NCBI RefSeq assembly: GCF_002998435.1
Contig: NZ_CP027231.1
Span: forward strand, 62,001-126,000
Origin: Bacteroides zoogleoformans
GTDB taxonomy: Bacteria > Bacteroidota > Bacteroidia > Bacteroidales > Bacteroidaceae
Direction: 5' to 3'
DNA: 64,000 nucleotides
The notes beneath the pieces are model-generated. The model did not search any database and was not told where the DNA came from. It saw only the letters and a list, made by a program, of their open reading frames with translations. Position numbers and translations under genes: made by a program. Shown one piece after another: positions 33,870 to 42,695 of this stretch (its first letter is position 1; each line of letters starts with the position of its first letter).

Positions 33870-35204
33870 TCAGAAGAAAAATCTCAGTATATCGTTGAAG
33901 TTGGCCCAAAGCAGCAGACCGAACAGCAAGAACATGCCTACCATTTGTGCGCGTTCCATAAATTTGTCGCTGGGCTTGCGGCGTGCCACAATCTCGTATA
34001 TCAGGAACAACACATGGCCGCCGTCGAGTGCGGGAATGGGCAGGATGTTCATGAAGGCGAGGATGATGGAAAGGAAAGCCGTCATGTACCAGAACCGGTG
34101 CCAGTCCCACGTTGCCGGGAAGATGCTGCCGATGGTTCCGAAACCTCCAATCTGCTTGGCTCCCTCTTTCGAGAAAAGGTACTTCATCTGACCGACGTAG
34201 CCTTTCAGCGTTTTTACTCCCAAAGATATGCCGGCAGGGAAAGAAGAAAGGAAACTATACTCCTTGCGCACAACGGGCAACAGCTTGTGGGGGGCCGTAC
34301 ATGCGGTTACACCTATCTCATAATTGGCGTCGGTCGCTAAGGTCAGCGTATCCGTGATGCCGTTGCGCACGTATGTCAAAGTCACGTCGTGAGAGGCGTC
34401 GCCTGCCTGTTTGCGTCTCTGCATCTCCTTCTTGAAATCGAAATAGGCGATTGTCTTTCCGTCCAGCGCGGTGATGCTGTCGCCCGGTTGCAAGCCTGCC
34501 AAAGCGGCAGGACGCCCGGCGCTTATGCTGTCAATGACGAAAGGAAAACGGAAGCCGGCGAAACGTACACTGTCAGCCAGCAAGCGGTTCATCATGTCTT
34601 CGGGTATATAAACGGAGACCGTTTCGCCGTCACGCAATACGCTTACCTGACGGGCATCTGCGATGCCGGTCAGCAAATCGCCGTCGTAGCGTTCAAAAGG
34701 CACTCCGTCGGCCGAAAGCAAGATGTCGCCATCGCAGAATCCGATTGCTTTGGCCGTTTCGTTGAAGTCCATGCCCAACGGCGCTTTCTGAACCGGAATA
34801 TATTCGTCTCCCCAAGCGAAAAGTATCATGGAGTAGATGAACAAGGCCAGCAGGAAGTTGAACAGCACGCCGCCCACCATGATGAGCAGACGTTGCCATG
34901 CCGGTTTGGCCCGGAACTCCCAGGGCTTGACGGGTTGTTTCATCTGCTCTGTATCCATCGATTCGTCTATCATGCCGGCTATCTTCACATAGCCGCCCAA
35001 AGGCAGCCATCCGATGCCGTATTCCGTATCGCTGTTTTTAGGTTTGAATTTGAACAGAGTGAACCAAGGGTCGAAGAATAAACAGAATTTCTCTACCCGT
35101 GTCTTGAACAAACGGGCAAAGAGGAAGTGCCCTCCCTCATGAACAATGACGAGTAGCGAAAGGCTCATGACGAGTTGCAGGGCACGAATCAAAAATGTTT
35201 CCAT
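33870..35204 (-). CDS. rseP: Site-2 protease RseP (RIP metalloprotease)
   Basis: 444 residues from the ATG at 35204 (METFLIRALQLVMSL). A farther Met at 35273 overlaps dxr and is unlikely. The zinc motif HEGGH is at residues 22-26 in the first membrane helix and the third ligand region MNILPIPALDGGH is near the C-terminus. Two PDZ-like segments lie between (PLGMDFNETAKAIGFCDGDILL; SAGRPAALAGLQPGDSITALDG). It cleaves anti-sigma factors and signal-peptide remnants within the membrane. It follows dxr on the same strand, the common Bacteroides order. Confidence 0.95.
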   Translation of the reverse strand: METFLIRALQLVMSLSLLVIVHEGGHFLFARLFKTRVEKFCLFFDPWFTLFKFKPKNSDTEYGIGWLPLGGYVKIAGMIDESMDTEQMKQPVKPWEFRAKPAWQRLLIMVGGVLFNFLLALFIYSMILFAWGDEYIPVQKAPLGMDFNETAKAIGFCDGDILLSADGVPFERYDGDLLTGIADARQVSVLRDGETVSVYIPEDMMNRLLADSVRFAGFRFPFVIDSISAGRPAALAGLQPGDSITALDGKTIAYFDFKKEMQRRKQAGDASHDVTLTYVRNGITDTLTLATDANYEIGVTACTAPHKLLPVVRKEYSFLSSFPAGISLGVKTLKGYVGQMKYLFSKEGAKQIGGFGTIGSIFPATWDWHRFWYMTAFLSIILAFMNILPIPALDGGHVLFLIYEIVARRKPSDKFMERAQMVGMFLLFGLLLWANFNDILRFFF

Positions 35205-35265
35205 CTGATAATTTACTATTTTATGATTTACTATATTTAATAACAAGGAAAGACTTGTTTGGTTG

Positions 35266-36423
35266 TCACGCATGTTTTATCATCTCTCCGGCAATCCGCC
35301 TTGCTTCCGCATCGGTGGCTACATAATCCTCGTAGGAAGGTCTCTGTATGAAGGCTACGCGCGCCATGGTCTTCTCTATCACGTCGCTCATGCCGAGAAA
35401 CGAAATCCTGTCTTGCAGAAAAGCGGCGACCACCGCCTCGTTGGCTGCGTTGATGATGCAGGGCATGTTTCCTGCACGGTGCAATGCCTCGTATGCCAAA
35501 GCCAGGTTGCGGAAACGTGTGGTATCCGGTTGCTCGAAGGTCAGTTCCGTGCATTGCTTGAAGTCGAGGCGTGGGAAAGATGCTTTCAGCCTGTCAGGGT
35601 AGGAGAAGGCATACTGGATGGGCAGCCGCATGTCGGGCATTCCAAGCTGTGCTTTTATGGCACCGTCTTCAAACTGCACCATGGAGTGTATGACCGATTG
35701 CGGATGTACTACCACTTCTATTTGGTCGGGCCGCACACCGAACAGCCATTTGGCCTCAATCACTTCGAATCCTTTATTCATCATGGAAGCGGAATCGATG
35801 GTGATTTTGGCTCCCATGTCCCAGTTTGGGTGTTTCAAAGCCTGTGCTTTGGTTACTGTTGCCAGCTGCTCCATGGAGCAATTGCGGAACGGGCCTCCCG
35901 AAGCTGTCAATATCACTTTTTCTATCGGGTTCCCTATTTCTCCGGCCAAGCATTGGAAAACGGCGGAGTGTTCGGAATCTACCGGCAGAATGGGAACATT
36001 GCTAAGGCTTGCCAGCTCGTTAATCAGCTCTCCGGCAACTACCAGGGTCTCCTTGTTTGCCAGCGCTATCGGTTTGTGGGCACGGATGGCGTTCATGGTC
36101 GGTCTCAGTCCGGCATATCCCACCATAGCCGTCAGCACCATGTCGATAGGCGTCTCGGCCACAATCTGGCAGAGGGCCTCTTCGCCGGCATATACCTTGA
36201 CGGGCAGGTCGGCCAGCGCTTCCCTGAGCAATCGGTATTTCGACTCATCGGCTATCACCACAGCTTCAGGCTTGAATTTGCGGGCCTGGGCGATGAGTTC
36301 CTCTGCACGGTTGTTAGCTGTCAGCACGTAGGCTTCGTACAGGTCGGGATGTTCTTCGATGACCTGCAAGGCTTGTGTGCCGATGGAACCGGTAGAGCCA
36401 AGTATGGCAATTTGTTTCTTCAT
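35266..36423 (-). CDS. dxr: 1-Deoxy-D-xylulose 5-phosphate reductoisomerase
   Basis: 385 residues from the ATG at 36423 (MKKQIAILGSTGSIGTQALQVI). It makes 2-C-methyl-D-erythritol 4-phosphate in the non-mevalonate isoprenoid pathway using NADPH. The NADPH-binding GSTGSIGTQ lies at the N-terminus; PVDSEHSAVFQCL and SGGPFRNCS (substrate loop) and the metal ligands near MGAKITIDSASMMNKGFEVIEA are all present. It sits between an M23 peptidase gene and rseP in a leftward block with gaps of 2 and 61 bases. Confidence 0.96.
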   Translation of the reverse strand: MKKQIAILGSTGSIGTQALQVIEEHPDLYEAYVLTANNRAEELIAQARKFKPEAVVIADESKYRLLREALADLPVKVYAGEEALCQIVAETPIDMVLTAMVGYAGLRPTMNAIRAHKPIALANKETLVVAGELINELASLSNVPILPVDSEHSAVFQCLAGEIGNPIEKVILTASGGPFRNCSMEQLATVTKAQALKHPNWDMGAKITIDSASMMNKGFEVIEAKWLFGVRPDQIEVVVHPQSVIHSMVQFEDGAIKAQLGMPDMRLPIQYAFSYPDRLKASFPRLDFKQCTELTFEQPDTTRFRNLALAYEALHRAGNMPCIINAANEAVVAAFLQDRISFLGMSDVIEKTMARVAFIQRPSYEDYVATDAEARRIAGEMIKHA

Positions 36424-36425
36424 AA

Positions 36426-37298
36426 TTAAAATACGATATAAAGTTCCGGGTTGACTGCCTTTCCTTTGTGCCACAGTTCGAAATGGAGGTGTGGCCCGGT
36501 AGAGAGTTGTCCGGTGTTTCCTACTAATGCAATGGCCTCGCCTCCTTTTACATTATCTCCTTGCTGTTTCAGCAGGGAACCACAATGCTTATATACCGAA
36601 ACTAAATCCTGATTATGCTGTATCTCTATCAGATAGCCGGTTTCGGCTGTGTAGGTACTCAGTATGACGGTACCGTCCAGTGTGGCCAGTACGCTTTCAC
36701 GGGGATTGGCGGCGATGTCCGTGCCGAAATGTCTCGTGTCGGCGTTGAAGGGAGAGGAAATCATGCCGCGGGTAGGACGATAGAATATGACTCCTTCCAT
36801 TTCGGTATGAGCTGCAACGCTTGTCAGATTGTACTTTTCCGTTTCTTCGTATTGTTTGCGGAATTCGGTTTCCCGTTCCGTACGTTCCATGAGAGAATCT
36901 TTACGCGCGCTTGTCAATGAGTCAATGGAATGCACGGTATCCGCTTTTATTTTACCCGAAAGGATATCCTGAATATTCATTATATATAGATTCTGCTTCT
37001 CTGCCAGCTGTTGGAGCGAATCTACACGCAGTGCGTTCTCTACTACTTGGGCACGTATTTCACTATTCATATACCCCGGCAAGTAGTTGCGCAAGGGAGT
37101 GAAAGCGATGATGACCGCTGCTATCAGGAACAGAACAGTCAGAAGGGAAAGTAACACGGAGATTCCGTTCAGCTTGGATACACGCAGTCCGATCACCTCT
37201 TCGAGTGTATTCTCGTTGATAACGGTCAGCTTGTACTTGAACTTAATATTGTTCCAGAAAGCTTTATTACGCTTCTTATTCTTTTTCTTCTTTTCCAA
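36426..37298 (-). CDS. M23-family (LytM-type) metallopeptidase, membrane-anchored
   Basis: 290 residues. A Lys-rich cytoplasmic start (MEKKKKNKKRNK) is followed by one membrane helix (about 44-68), a coiled-coil linker (about 80-150) and a C-terminal LytM domain. The zinc-site residues are visible: HFGTDIAA (His, Asp) and HLHFELW (His-x-His). It acts in the periplasm on peptidoglycan cross-links, either as an endopeptidase or as an activator of amidases. It lies 2 bases before dxr and 16 bases after rimM. Confidence 0.92.
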   Translation of the reverse strand: MEKKKKNKKRNKAFWNNIKFKYKLTVINENTLEEVIGLRVSKLNGISVLLSLLTVLFLIAAVIIAFTPLRNYLPGYMNSEIRAQVVENALRVDSLQQLAEKQNLYIMNIQDILSGKIKADTVHSIDSLTSARKDSLMERTERETEFRKQYEETEKYNLTSVAAHTEMEGVIFYRPTRGMISSPFNADTRHFGTDIAANPRESVLATLDGTVILSTYTAETGYLIEIQHNQDLVSVYKHCGSLLKQQGDNVKGGEAIALVGNTGQLSTGPHLHFELWHKGKAVNPELYIVF

Positions 37299-37314
37299 TA
37301 TTTATACTTCGCTC

Positions 37315-37854
37315 TTAATTAAACTCTTCTGTATCGTCTAAAGCCAGCAGACCTTCGGGGAGACGCATCGTGATGACTTTATGTCCGGAGTCAATGTCCA
37401 CGATAAAATCCTCTTGCGCGGGAATCAGTGTCTCTCCTCCTTGATAATCTACTGCAAACAGGGTATTGACGGTTGCGGTATCTACATATACTATCTTTCC
37501 CAACTTGCCGTGGTTTACTTCTTCGATGCGGAAACCGACGAAGAAATTCCAACCCAAGTCTTTAGGATTGACTTCTGTCGCATGGCGGATGGGGAAATAT
37601 ACTTCCGTATTGGTGAACATGCGGGCACGTTCCGCAGTGTCCACTCCCTCCAGCTTGACAAGCGCGGTGGTGTCCGAACGGAAGCGGTATTCTTCTAAGA
37701 AGAAAGGTACCAAGATGCCATCCAGCATACAGATAAGATATTCTGCTTCCACTTGGTCGAAAATGTCATCCGTAAAGGTGAACGACAACTCTCCGCGGAC
37801 TCCGTGAGGCTTGTTGAATATCCCTATCTTATATACGTCTTCTTTCTTTATCAT
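37315..37854 (-). CDS. rimM: Ribosome maturation factor RimM
   Basis: 179 residues with the RimM N-terminal domain ([23 protein letters not shown], residues about 8-30) and the PRC-barrel C-terminal domain ([21 protein letters not shown], then [13 protein letters not shown]). RimM helps process 16S rRNA and mature the 30S head by binding S19. Its start overlaps the murA stop by four bases, so translation is coupled. Confidence 0.96.
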   Translation of the reverse strand: MIKKEDVYKIGIFNKPHGVRGELSFTFTDDIFDQVEAEYLICMLDGILVPFFLEEYRFRSDTTALVKLEGVDTAERARMFTNTEVYFPIRHATEVNPKDLGWNFFVGFRIEEVNHGKLGKIVYVDTATVNTLFAVDYQGGETLIPAQEDFIVDIDSGHKVITMRLPEGLLALDDTEEFN

Positions 37855-39155
37855 ATTCTCGTAATTCTTGCTCCAAGCGCATTCAGTCGCCCTTCGATGT
37901 TCTGGTATCCGCGATCTATCTGCTCTATGTTATGTATTCGGCTGATGCCGTCTGCGCTCATGGCTGCTATCAGCAGAGCAATGCCGGCGCGAATATCGGG
38001 CGAAGTCATATTTCCACCACGCAGTCTGAATCCATGATTATGGCCGATGACAACAGCCCGGTGCGGATCGCATAAAATGATTTGCGCACCCATGTCTATC
38101 AGTTTGTCTACAAAGAACAGGCGGCTCTCGAACATCTTCTGATGGATGAGTACGCTTCCTTTTGCCTGAGTGGCGACTACTAGCAGCACGCTGAGCAAAT
38201 CCGGTGTCAGTCCCGGCCAAGGTGCATCTGCAATAGTCATGATGGAACCGTCGATGAATGATTCTATTTGAAAGCTTTCTTGTGCAGGTACATAGAGGTC
38301 TTCTCCTCGTTGTTCCATTTTGATGCCAAGCCGGCGAAAACTGTCGGGAATTATTCCTAAGTTCTCATGAGAAACATTCTTTATGGTCAGCTCGCTTTGT
38401 GTCATGGCTGCCATGCCGATGAAGCTGCCTACTTCAATCATATCCGGCAGAATGGTATGTTCTGTGCCATGCAGCTCATCCACTCCTTCGATGGTGAGGA
38501 GGTTGGAAGCGATGCCTTCTATTTTGGCGCCCATCCGGTTCAGCATCTTGCATAGCTGTTGCACGTAAGGTTCGCAGGCTGCATTGTAGATGGTTGTTTT
38601 GCCTTTGGCCAGAACAGCAGCCATCACAATGTTGGCGGTTCCCGTTACGGACGCCTCGTCAAGCAGCATGTAAGTGCCTTGCAGCCGTTCCGCCGATATT
38701 TCGTAGACTTCACGCGCTTCGTTGTAAGAGAATGTGGCTCCTAAATTCTGAATACCGACGAAGTGGGTATCCAGACGACGGCGTCCTATTTTGTCTCCTC
38801 CCGGTTTGGACATCATTGCTTTGCCGAAGCGTGCCACCATTGGCCCTATCAACATGACAGAACCCCGAAGGCTTGAACATTTCTTTAGGAACTCATCACT
38901 TTCCAAATAACCGAAATCGACTCTTTCTGCCCGAAAACTATAAGTGTCAATGCTCTTTTTAGCAACACTTACTCCTATTTCCCTCATCAATTGTATGAGA
39001 TTGTTGACATCCAATATGTCCGGAATGTTGCGTACCGTTACCTCTTCAGTGGTGAGCAGCGTGGCGCAGATTATCTGTAGAACCTCGTTCTTTGCACCTT
39101 GAGGGTAGATATCACCGGAAAGGCTATGTCCTCCTTCGATTACAAATGATGCCAT
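37851..39155 (-). CDS. murA: UDP-N-acetylglucosamine 1-carboxyvinyltransferase
   Basis: 434 residues. It transfers enolpyruvate from PEP to UDP-GlcNAc, the first committed step of peptidoglycan synthesis. Two inside-out alpha/beta repeats are recognisable, with [27 protein letters not shown] at the start and [33 protein letters not shown]. The usual catalytic-loop Cys position is not obvious by eye; the loop reads [14 protein letters not shown]. Some families carry Asp there, which gives fosfomycin resistance. That point needs an alignment. Confidence 0.94.
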   Translation of the reverse strand: MASFVIEGGHSLSGDIYPQGAKNEVLQIICATLLTTEEVTVRNIPDILDVNNLIQLMREIGVSVAKKSIDTYSFRAERVDFGYLESDEFLKKCSSLRGSVMLIGPMVARFGKAMMSKPGGDKIGRRRLDTHFVGIQNLGATFSYNEAREVYEISAERLQGTYMLLDEASVTGTANIVMAAVLAKGKTTIYNAACEPYVQQLCKMLNRMGAKIEGIASNLLTIEGVDELHGTEHTILPDMIEVGSFIGMAAMTQSELTIKNVSHENLGIIPDSFRRLGIKMEQRGEDLYVPAQESFQIESFIDGSIMTIADAPWPGLTPDLLSVLLVVATQAKGSVLIHQKMFESRLFFVDKLIDMGAQIILCDPHRAVVIGHNHGFRLRGGNMTSPDIRAGIALLIAAMSADGISRIHNIEQIDRGYQNIEGRLNALGARITRI

Positions 39156-39194
39156 GTGGTCTTTAAAATATGAGGTGTTAGAATAGGAGCGTTT

Positions 39195-39821
39195 TTAATA
39201 TTTCTTCTTGTTCCAGTTGTTGTTCCGGTTACCTTGACTGTTTGCTTTCGGGCGATAGTTCTGGTCAATCCGTTCTGCCATAAGACGGACAATACTATCG
39301 GTCATCTGTAGCTTCCCGCCGGATAACTCGTAGAGGTCGTCTGCTATCTTGCGGTCGTCAACGTTGTCTTTGTTCCATGCCATGTAGTCTTTCTTCATGT
39401 GGTTGCAAAGTAACGCTATCAGATTCTGCTTTTCTTCCCCTTCGGGAATTTCGATGGCTTTCTTTATCAGTACTTCCAGTGTACGGCCATAATGGCGGTA
39501 ACGAATCTTGGTGCTGGGGTAGGGGACGTTTTCCGGCTTGGTGTTCAGGTTATCCTTGCGTATAATCTCGTACGGATAGTCGATGTCTAACTGAAAGCCG
39601 GACATGATGGCGAGGTGATCCCACAGCTTGTGCTTGAAGTCGGGCACATCGCGCAGATGAGGAAACATGTTCCCCATGATATTGATAATTGTATTTGCGC
39701 AACGTTGGCGCTCTGCACGGTTCTCAATCGTAAGCGCATGGTCTACCATGTTCTGGATGCTCCGACCGTATTCGGGCAGAGGCATTCGTTTTTGTTGGGT
39801 GTTATATTGCATTTCTTTCAA
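39195..39821 (-). CDS. DUF4290 protein
   Basis: 208 residues, a family restricted to Bacteroidetes and of unknown function. The N-terminal YNTQQKRMPLPEYGRSIQNMVDHAL and the middle RAERQRCANTIINIMGNMFPHLRDVPDFKHKLWDHLAIM are the conserved blocks. The C-terminus is Asn/Lys-rich (NRNNNWNKKKY), suggesting nucleic-acid contact (inference). It lies 39 bases before murA on the same strand, and the DUF4290-murA-rimM order suggests an envelope or growth role. Confidence 0.88.
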   Translation of the reverse strand: MKEMQYNTQQKRMPLPEYGRSIQNMVDHALTIENRAERQRCANTIINIMGNMFPHLRDVPDFKHKLWDHLAIMSGFQLDIDYPYEIIRKDNLNTKPENVPYPSTKIRYRHYGRTLEVLIKKAIEIPEGEEKQNLIALLCNHMKKDYMAWNKDNVDDRKIADDLYELSGGKLQMTDSIVRLMAERIDQNYRPKANSQGNRNNNWNKKKY

Positions 39822-39866
39822 TTTATTATTGGCTGTTGATAATGGTAATACTTGGGTTTGCTGCCT

Positions 39867-40559
39867 TTACAGGACTTTCTTGGGCGTGCCGGCCACAAAC
39901 TCTTTCAGGTAAAACGGCTCGAAATAGGCCACGTCTTTGAAGTCTTTTTCTGCCATCGCTTTCTCTGCCAGTGGCTGCATCATGCTTGCCAACGGACGGA
40001 TGCCGTCAATGAAGTGTGCGTTGGGATGTTTAATCTTGTCTTTGCATTTGGCCGCACCGTCACCGAAGAAATAGACGGGATACTTGTCTAAAAACTCCAT
40101 GTACGAGTCTTCGTTTACAATGTCGGCCGCAATATCCCGAACAGGATTCAGTGCCCGATTGTAGATAGCTGCATAAACTTCCATGCGGCGGGCATCAATC
40201 ATCGAGCATAGCAATGCGTCATCGGGCAACTCTTCGTGGTAGAGCAATACCGGCACACATTGCACTTGCAAGGTCTGTAGCCCGATAAGAGGAAGGTTGC
40301 GTCCGTAGCAGATTCCTTTGGCCATGGATACGCCGATACGCAGTCCGGTATAGGAACCCGGGCCGCAGCTCACAGCAACAGCATCCAAGGGCATGGCATG
40401 GCTGTCGGCAAACGAGAGTGCCTCGTCTATAAATACTCCCAATGAGACAGCGTGCGAGGGGCCGTTCAAATCCTCCTTTTTGAAAACGTTCTGTCCGTCT
40501 TCACTCAGAGCTACGGAGCAGGCGGCAGTGGACGTCTCAATATGTAAAATACATGACAT
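39867..40559 (-). CDS. tsaB: tRNA threonylcarbamoyladenosine biosynthesis protein TsaB
   Basis: 230 residues from the ATG at 40559 (MSCILHIETSTAACSVALS); a Met three codons earlier is also possible. The ASKHA-fold opening LHIETSTAACSVAL and AVSCGPGSYTGLRIGVSMAKGIC (about 65-85) are diagnostic. TsaB is a scaffold that, with TsaD and TsaE, transfers threonylcarbamoyl to A37 of ANN-decoding tRNAs. Divergent from yicC across a perfect palindromic promoter region. Confidence 0.95.
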   Translation of the reverse strand: MSCILHIETSTAACSVALSEDGQNVFKKEDLNGPSHAVSLGVFIDEALSFADSHAMPLDAVAVSCGPGSYTGLRIGVSMAKGICYGRNLPLIGLQTLQVQCVPVLLYHEELPDDALLCSMIDARRMEVYAAIYNRALNPVRDIAADIVNEDSYMEFLDKYPVYFFGDGAAKCKDKIKHPNAHFIDGIRPLASMMQPLAEKAMAEKDFKDVAYFEPFYLKEFVAGTPKKVL

Positions 40560-40585
40560 AGCTTTCATTCTTGTTTTTGTTGTGG

Positions 40586-40633
40586 CAAAAGTACGTGATT
40601 ATTTTCAGTAATTAAAATAATCACGTACTTTTG
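40586..40633. promoter_or_regulatory. Perfectly palindromic divergent promoter between tsaB and yicC
   Basis: CAAAAGTACGTGATTATTTT (40586-40605) and AAAATAATCACGTACTTTTG (40614-40633) are exact reverse complements around an 8-base spacer. Each arm ends in a TACTTTTG -7 box facing outwards, one toward tsaB (40593-40586, minus) and one toward yicC (40626-40633, plus). The two promoters share their upstream sequence, so they must compete for polymerase or share a symmetric regulator. Confidence 0.8.
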
Positions 40634-40650
40634 CACAAAACTATAACATT

Positions 40651-41529
40651 ATGATACAATCTATGACAGGCTACGGCAGGGCTGCTGTCGAACTGCCTGA
40701 TAAGAAAGTGAGCGTTGAAATCAAGTCGCTTAATAGTAAGGCGATGGACTTGTCGACCCGCATCGCTCCTCTATATAGGGAGAAAGAGATGGAGATACGT
40801 AATGAAGTATCCAAGGTGCTGGAACGCGGAAAGGTCGATTTCTACCTTTGGCTCGAAAAGAAAGATACCGAACAGACGGCCACTCCCATCAGTCAGGAGT
40901 TGGTGACTGCCTATTACGAGCGTATCAGATATTTATCGGATACATTGGGCATTCCCGAGCCGGAAGATTGGTTCGCTACATTGCTTCGTATGCCTGACGT
41001 GATGACCAAAACCGAAACGCAAGAGTTGAGCGAGGAAGAGTGGGCGTTGGTTCATTCGGCGGTAGAAAAGGCTGTGAACTCTTTAGTGGACTTTCGCAAG
41101 CAGGAAGGTGTTGCGCTTGAGAAGAAATTCCGCGAGAAAATTGCCAATATCAGTCGTCTGCTCGAAGCTGTAGCTCCTTTTGAAAAAGAAAGGGTGGCGA
41201 AAGTACGGGAGCGGATTACCGACGCTTTGGAGAAAGACCTGAGCGTGGATTACGACAAGAACCGTCTGGAGCAAGAACTGATCTATTACATTGAGAAGTT
41301 GGATATCAACGAGGAAAAACAACGCCTTGGTAACCATCTGAAGTACTTTATCAATACGTTGGAGAGCGGGAGCGGACAGGGTAAGAAATTAGGCTTTATA
41401 GCTCAGGAGATGGGACGTGAAATCAATACTTTGGGTAGCAAATCCAATCATGCGGAGATGCAGAAGCTCGTGGTGCAGATGAAGGATGAACTGGAGCAAA
41501 TCAAAGAACAAGTGCTGAACGTAATGTGA
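40651..41529 (+). CDS. YicC-family endoribonuclease
   Basis: 292 residues, full length for YicC/YloC. The N-terminal MIQSMTGYGRAAVELPDKKVSVEIKSLNSKAMD and the C-terminal ELEQIKEQVLNVM with GREINTLGSKSNHAEMQKLVVQMKDE are the family signatures. YicC proteins are RNases that act in mRNA and small-RNA turnover (family knowledge from enterobacteria). The start is the first Met, 17 bases after the palindromic promoter. gmk follows within 14 bases, an order found in many bacteria. Confidence 0.94.
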   Translation: MIQSMTGYGRAAVELPDKKVSVEIKSLNSKAMDLSTRIAPLYREKEMEIRNEVSKVLERGKVDFYLWLEKKDTEQTATPISQELVTAYYERIRYLSDTLGIPEPEDWFATLLRMPDVMTKTETQELSEEEWALVHSAVEKAVNSLVDFRKQEGVALEKKFREKIANISRLLEAVAPFEKERVAKVRERITDALEKDLSVDYDKNRLEQELIYYIEKLDINEEKQRLGNHLKYFINTLESGSGQGKKLGFIAQEMGREINTLGSKSNHAEMQKLVVQMKDELEQIKEQVLNVM

Positions 41530-41543
41530 TTTTTGTATCAAGA

Positions 41544-42107
41544 ATGGGCAAACTTATTATCTTTTCAGCCCCTTCGGGCTCGGGTAAGTCGACGATTATC
41601 AACTATCTGTTGACGCAGAATCTGAATTTGGCTTTTTCCATTTCGGCAACCAGCCGCTCTCCTCGTGGAACGGAAAAGGATGGGGTGGAGTATTTCTTCT
41701 TGTCTCCCGAGGAGTTTCGTCGTCGCATAGCCAATGATGAATTTCTGGAATATGAAGAAGTGTATCAAGACCGTTTTTACGGAACGTTGAAGGCGCAAGT
41801 AGAGAAGCAATTGGATGCCGGTCAGAACGTCGTGTTCGATGTAGATGTGGTGGGCGGTTGCAACATAAAAAAATACTATGGCGAACGTGCCTTGTCGGTC
41901 TTCATTCAGCCTCCTTCGATAGAAGAGTTGCGCAAACGTTTGGTGGGCAGGGGGACTGATGCGCCCGAAGTCATTGAAAGCCGTGTGGCGAAAGCTCACT
42001 ACGAGCTCAGCTTTGCCTCAAAGTTCGACACGGTGATTGTGAATGACAATCTGGAAGACGCCAAAGAAGAAGCATTAAAAGTAATTTCTCAATTCTTGGC
42101 GCAATGA
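41544..42107 (+). CDS. gmk: Guanylate kinase
   Basis: 187 residues from the ATG at 41544 ([22 protein letters not shown]). An earlier in-frame Met at 41526 overlaps yicC and adds only six residues. P-loop SGSGKS, GMP-binding [19 protein letters not shown] and [26 protein letters not shown] are intact. It phosphorylates GMP to GDP with ATP. Its stop overlaps the nadD start by four bases. Confidence 0.96.
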   Translation: MGKLIIFSAPSGSGKSTIINYLLTQNLNLAFSISATSRSPRGTEKDGVEYFFLSPEEFRRRIANDEFLEYEEVYQDRFYGTLKAQVEKQLDAGQNVVFDVDVVGGCNIKKYYGERALSVFIQPPSIEELRKRLVGRGTDAPEVIESRVAKAHYELSFASKFDTVIVNDNLEDAKEEALKVISQFLAQ

Positions 42108-42676
42108 ACCCTCTGAAAGTAGGCATTTTCAGCGGTTCGTTCAATCCGGTGCATATCGGCCATCTGGCTCTTGCCAATTATCTTTGCGAGTACGAGGGAT
42201 TGGATGAGGTGTGGTTTATGGTCACTCCTCGCAATCCTTTAAAGGAAGAAAAGAATCTGATGGATGATAAGTTTCGTCTGGAGTTGGTGAAACTTGCCAT
42301 TGAAGGTTATTCAAAGTTCCGCGCGTCCGATTTCGAGTTTCATTTGCCTCGCCCTTCCTATACCATTCACACATTGGATGAACTGAAACGCACTTATCCT
42401 CAATGTGCTTTTTCCCTTATAATTGGAACTGATAATTGGAGCCTCTTTCCTCGTTGGTACCAATCGGAACGTTTACTTACGGAAAACCGGATTATCATTT
42501 ATCCCCGTCCCGGTTATCCGATAGATGCGGAATCTTTGCCCGAAGGCGTGTGTCTGGCTTCTTCTCCTGTGTTCGATATCAGCTCTACCTTTATACGCAG
42601 AGCGCTGGCTGAAGGGAAAGATATACGTTATTTCCTTCATCCGGCAGTTTATAAGCGATTAACAAACCTCCTTTAA
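42104..42676 (+). CDS. nadD: Nicotinate-nucleotide adenylyltransferase
   Basis: 190 residues. The nucleotidyltransferase signature [21 protein letters not shown] (HxGH at about 18-21) and the C-terminal [25 protein letters not shown] motif are complete. It makes deamido-NAD from nicotinate mononucleotide and ATP, essential for NAD synthesis. The ATGA overlap with gmk and the yicC-gmk-nadD order show one operon. Confidence 0.96.
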   Translation: MNPLKVGIFSGSFNPVHIGHLALANYLCEYEGLDEVWFMVTPRNPLKEEKNLMDDKFRLELVKLAIEGYSKFRASDFEFHLPRPSYTIHTLDELKRTYPQCAFSLIIGTDNWSLFPRWYQSERLLTENRIIIYPRPGYPIDAESLPEGVCLASSPVFDISSTFIRRALAEGKDIRYFLHPAVYKRLTNLL

Positions 42677-42695
42677 TTCCATAAAAACATTTGTT

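Noticed and set aside
35263..36429. 388-codon open frame antisense to dxr
   Set aside because: Shadow of dxr, whose NADPH and substrate motifs are complete.
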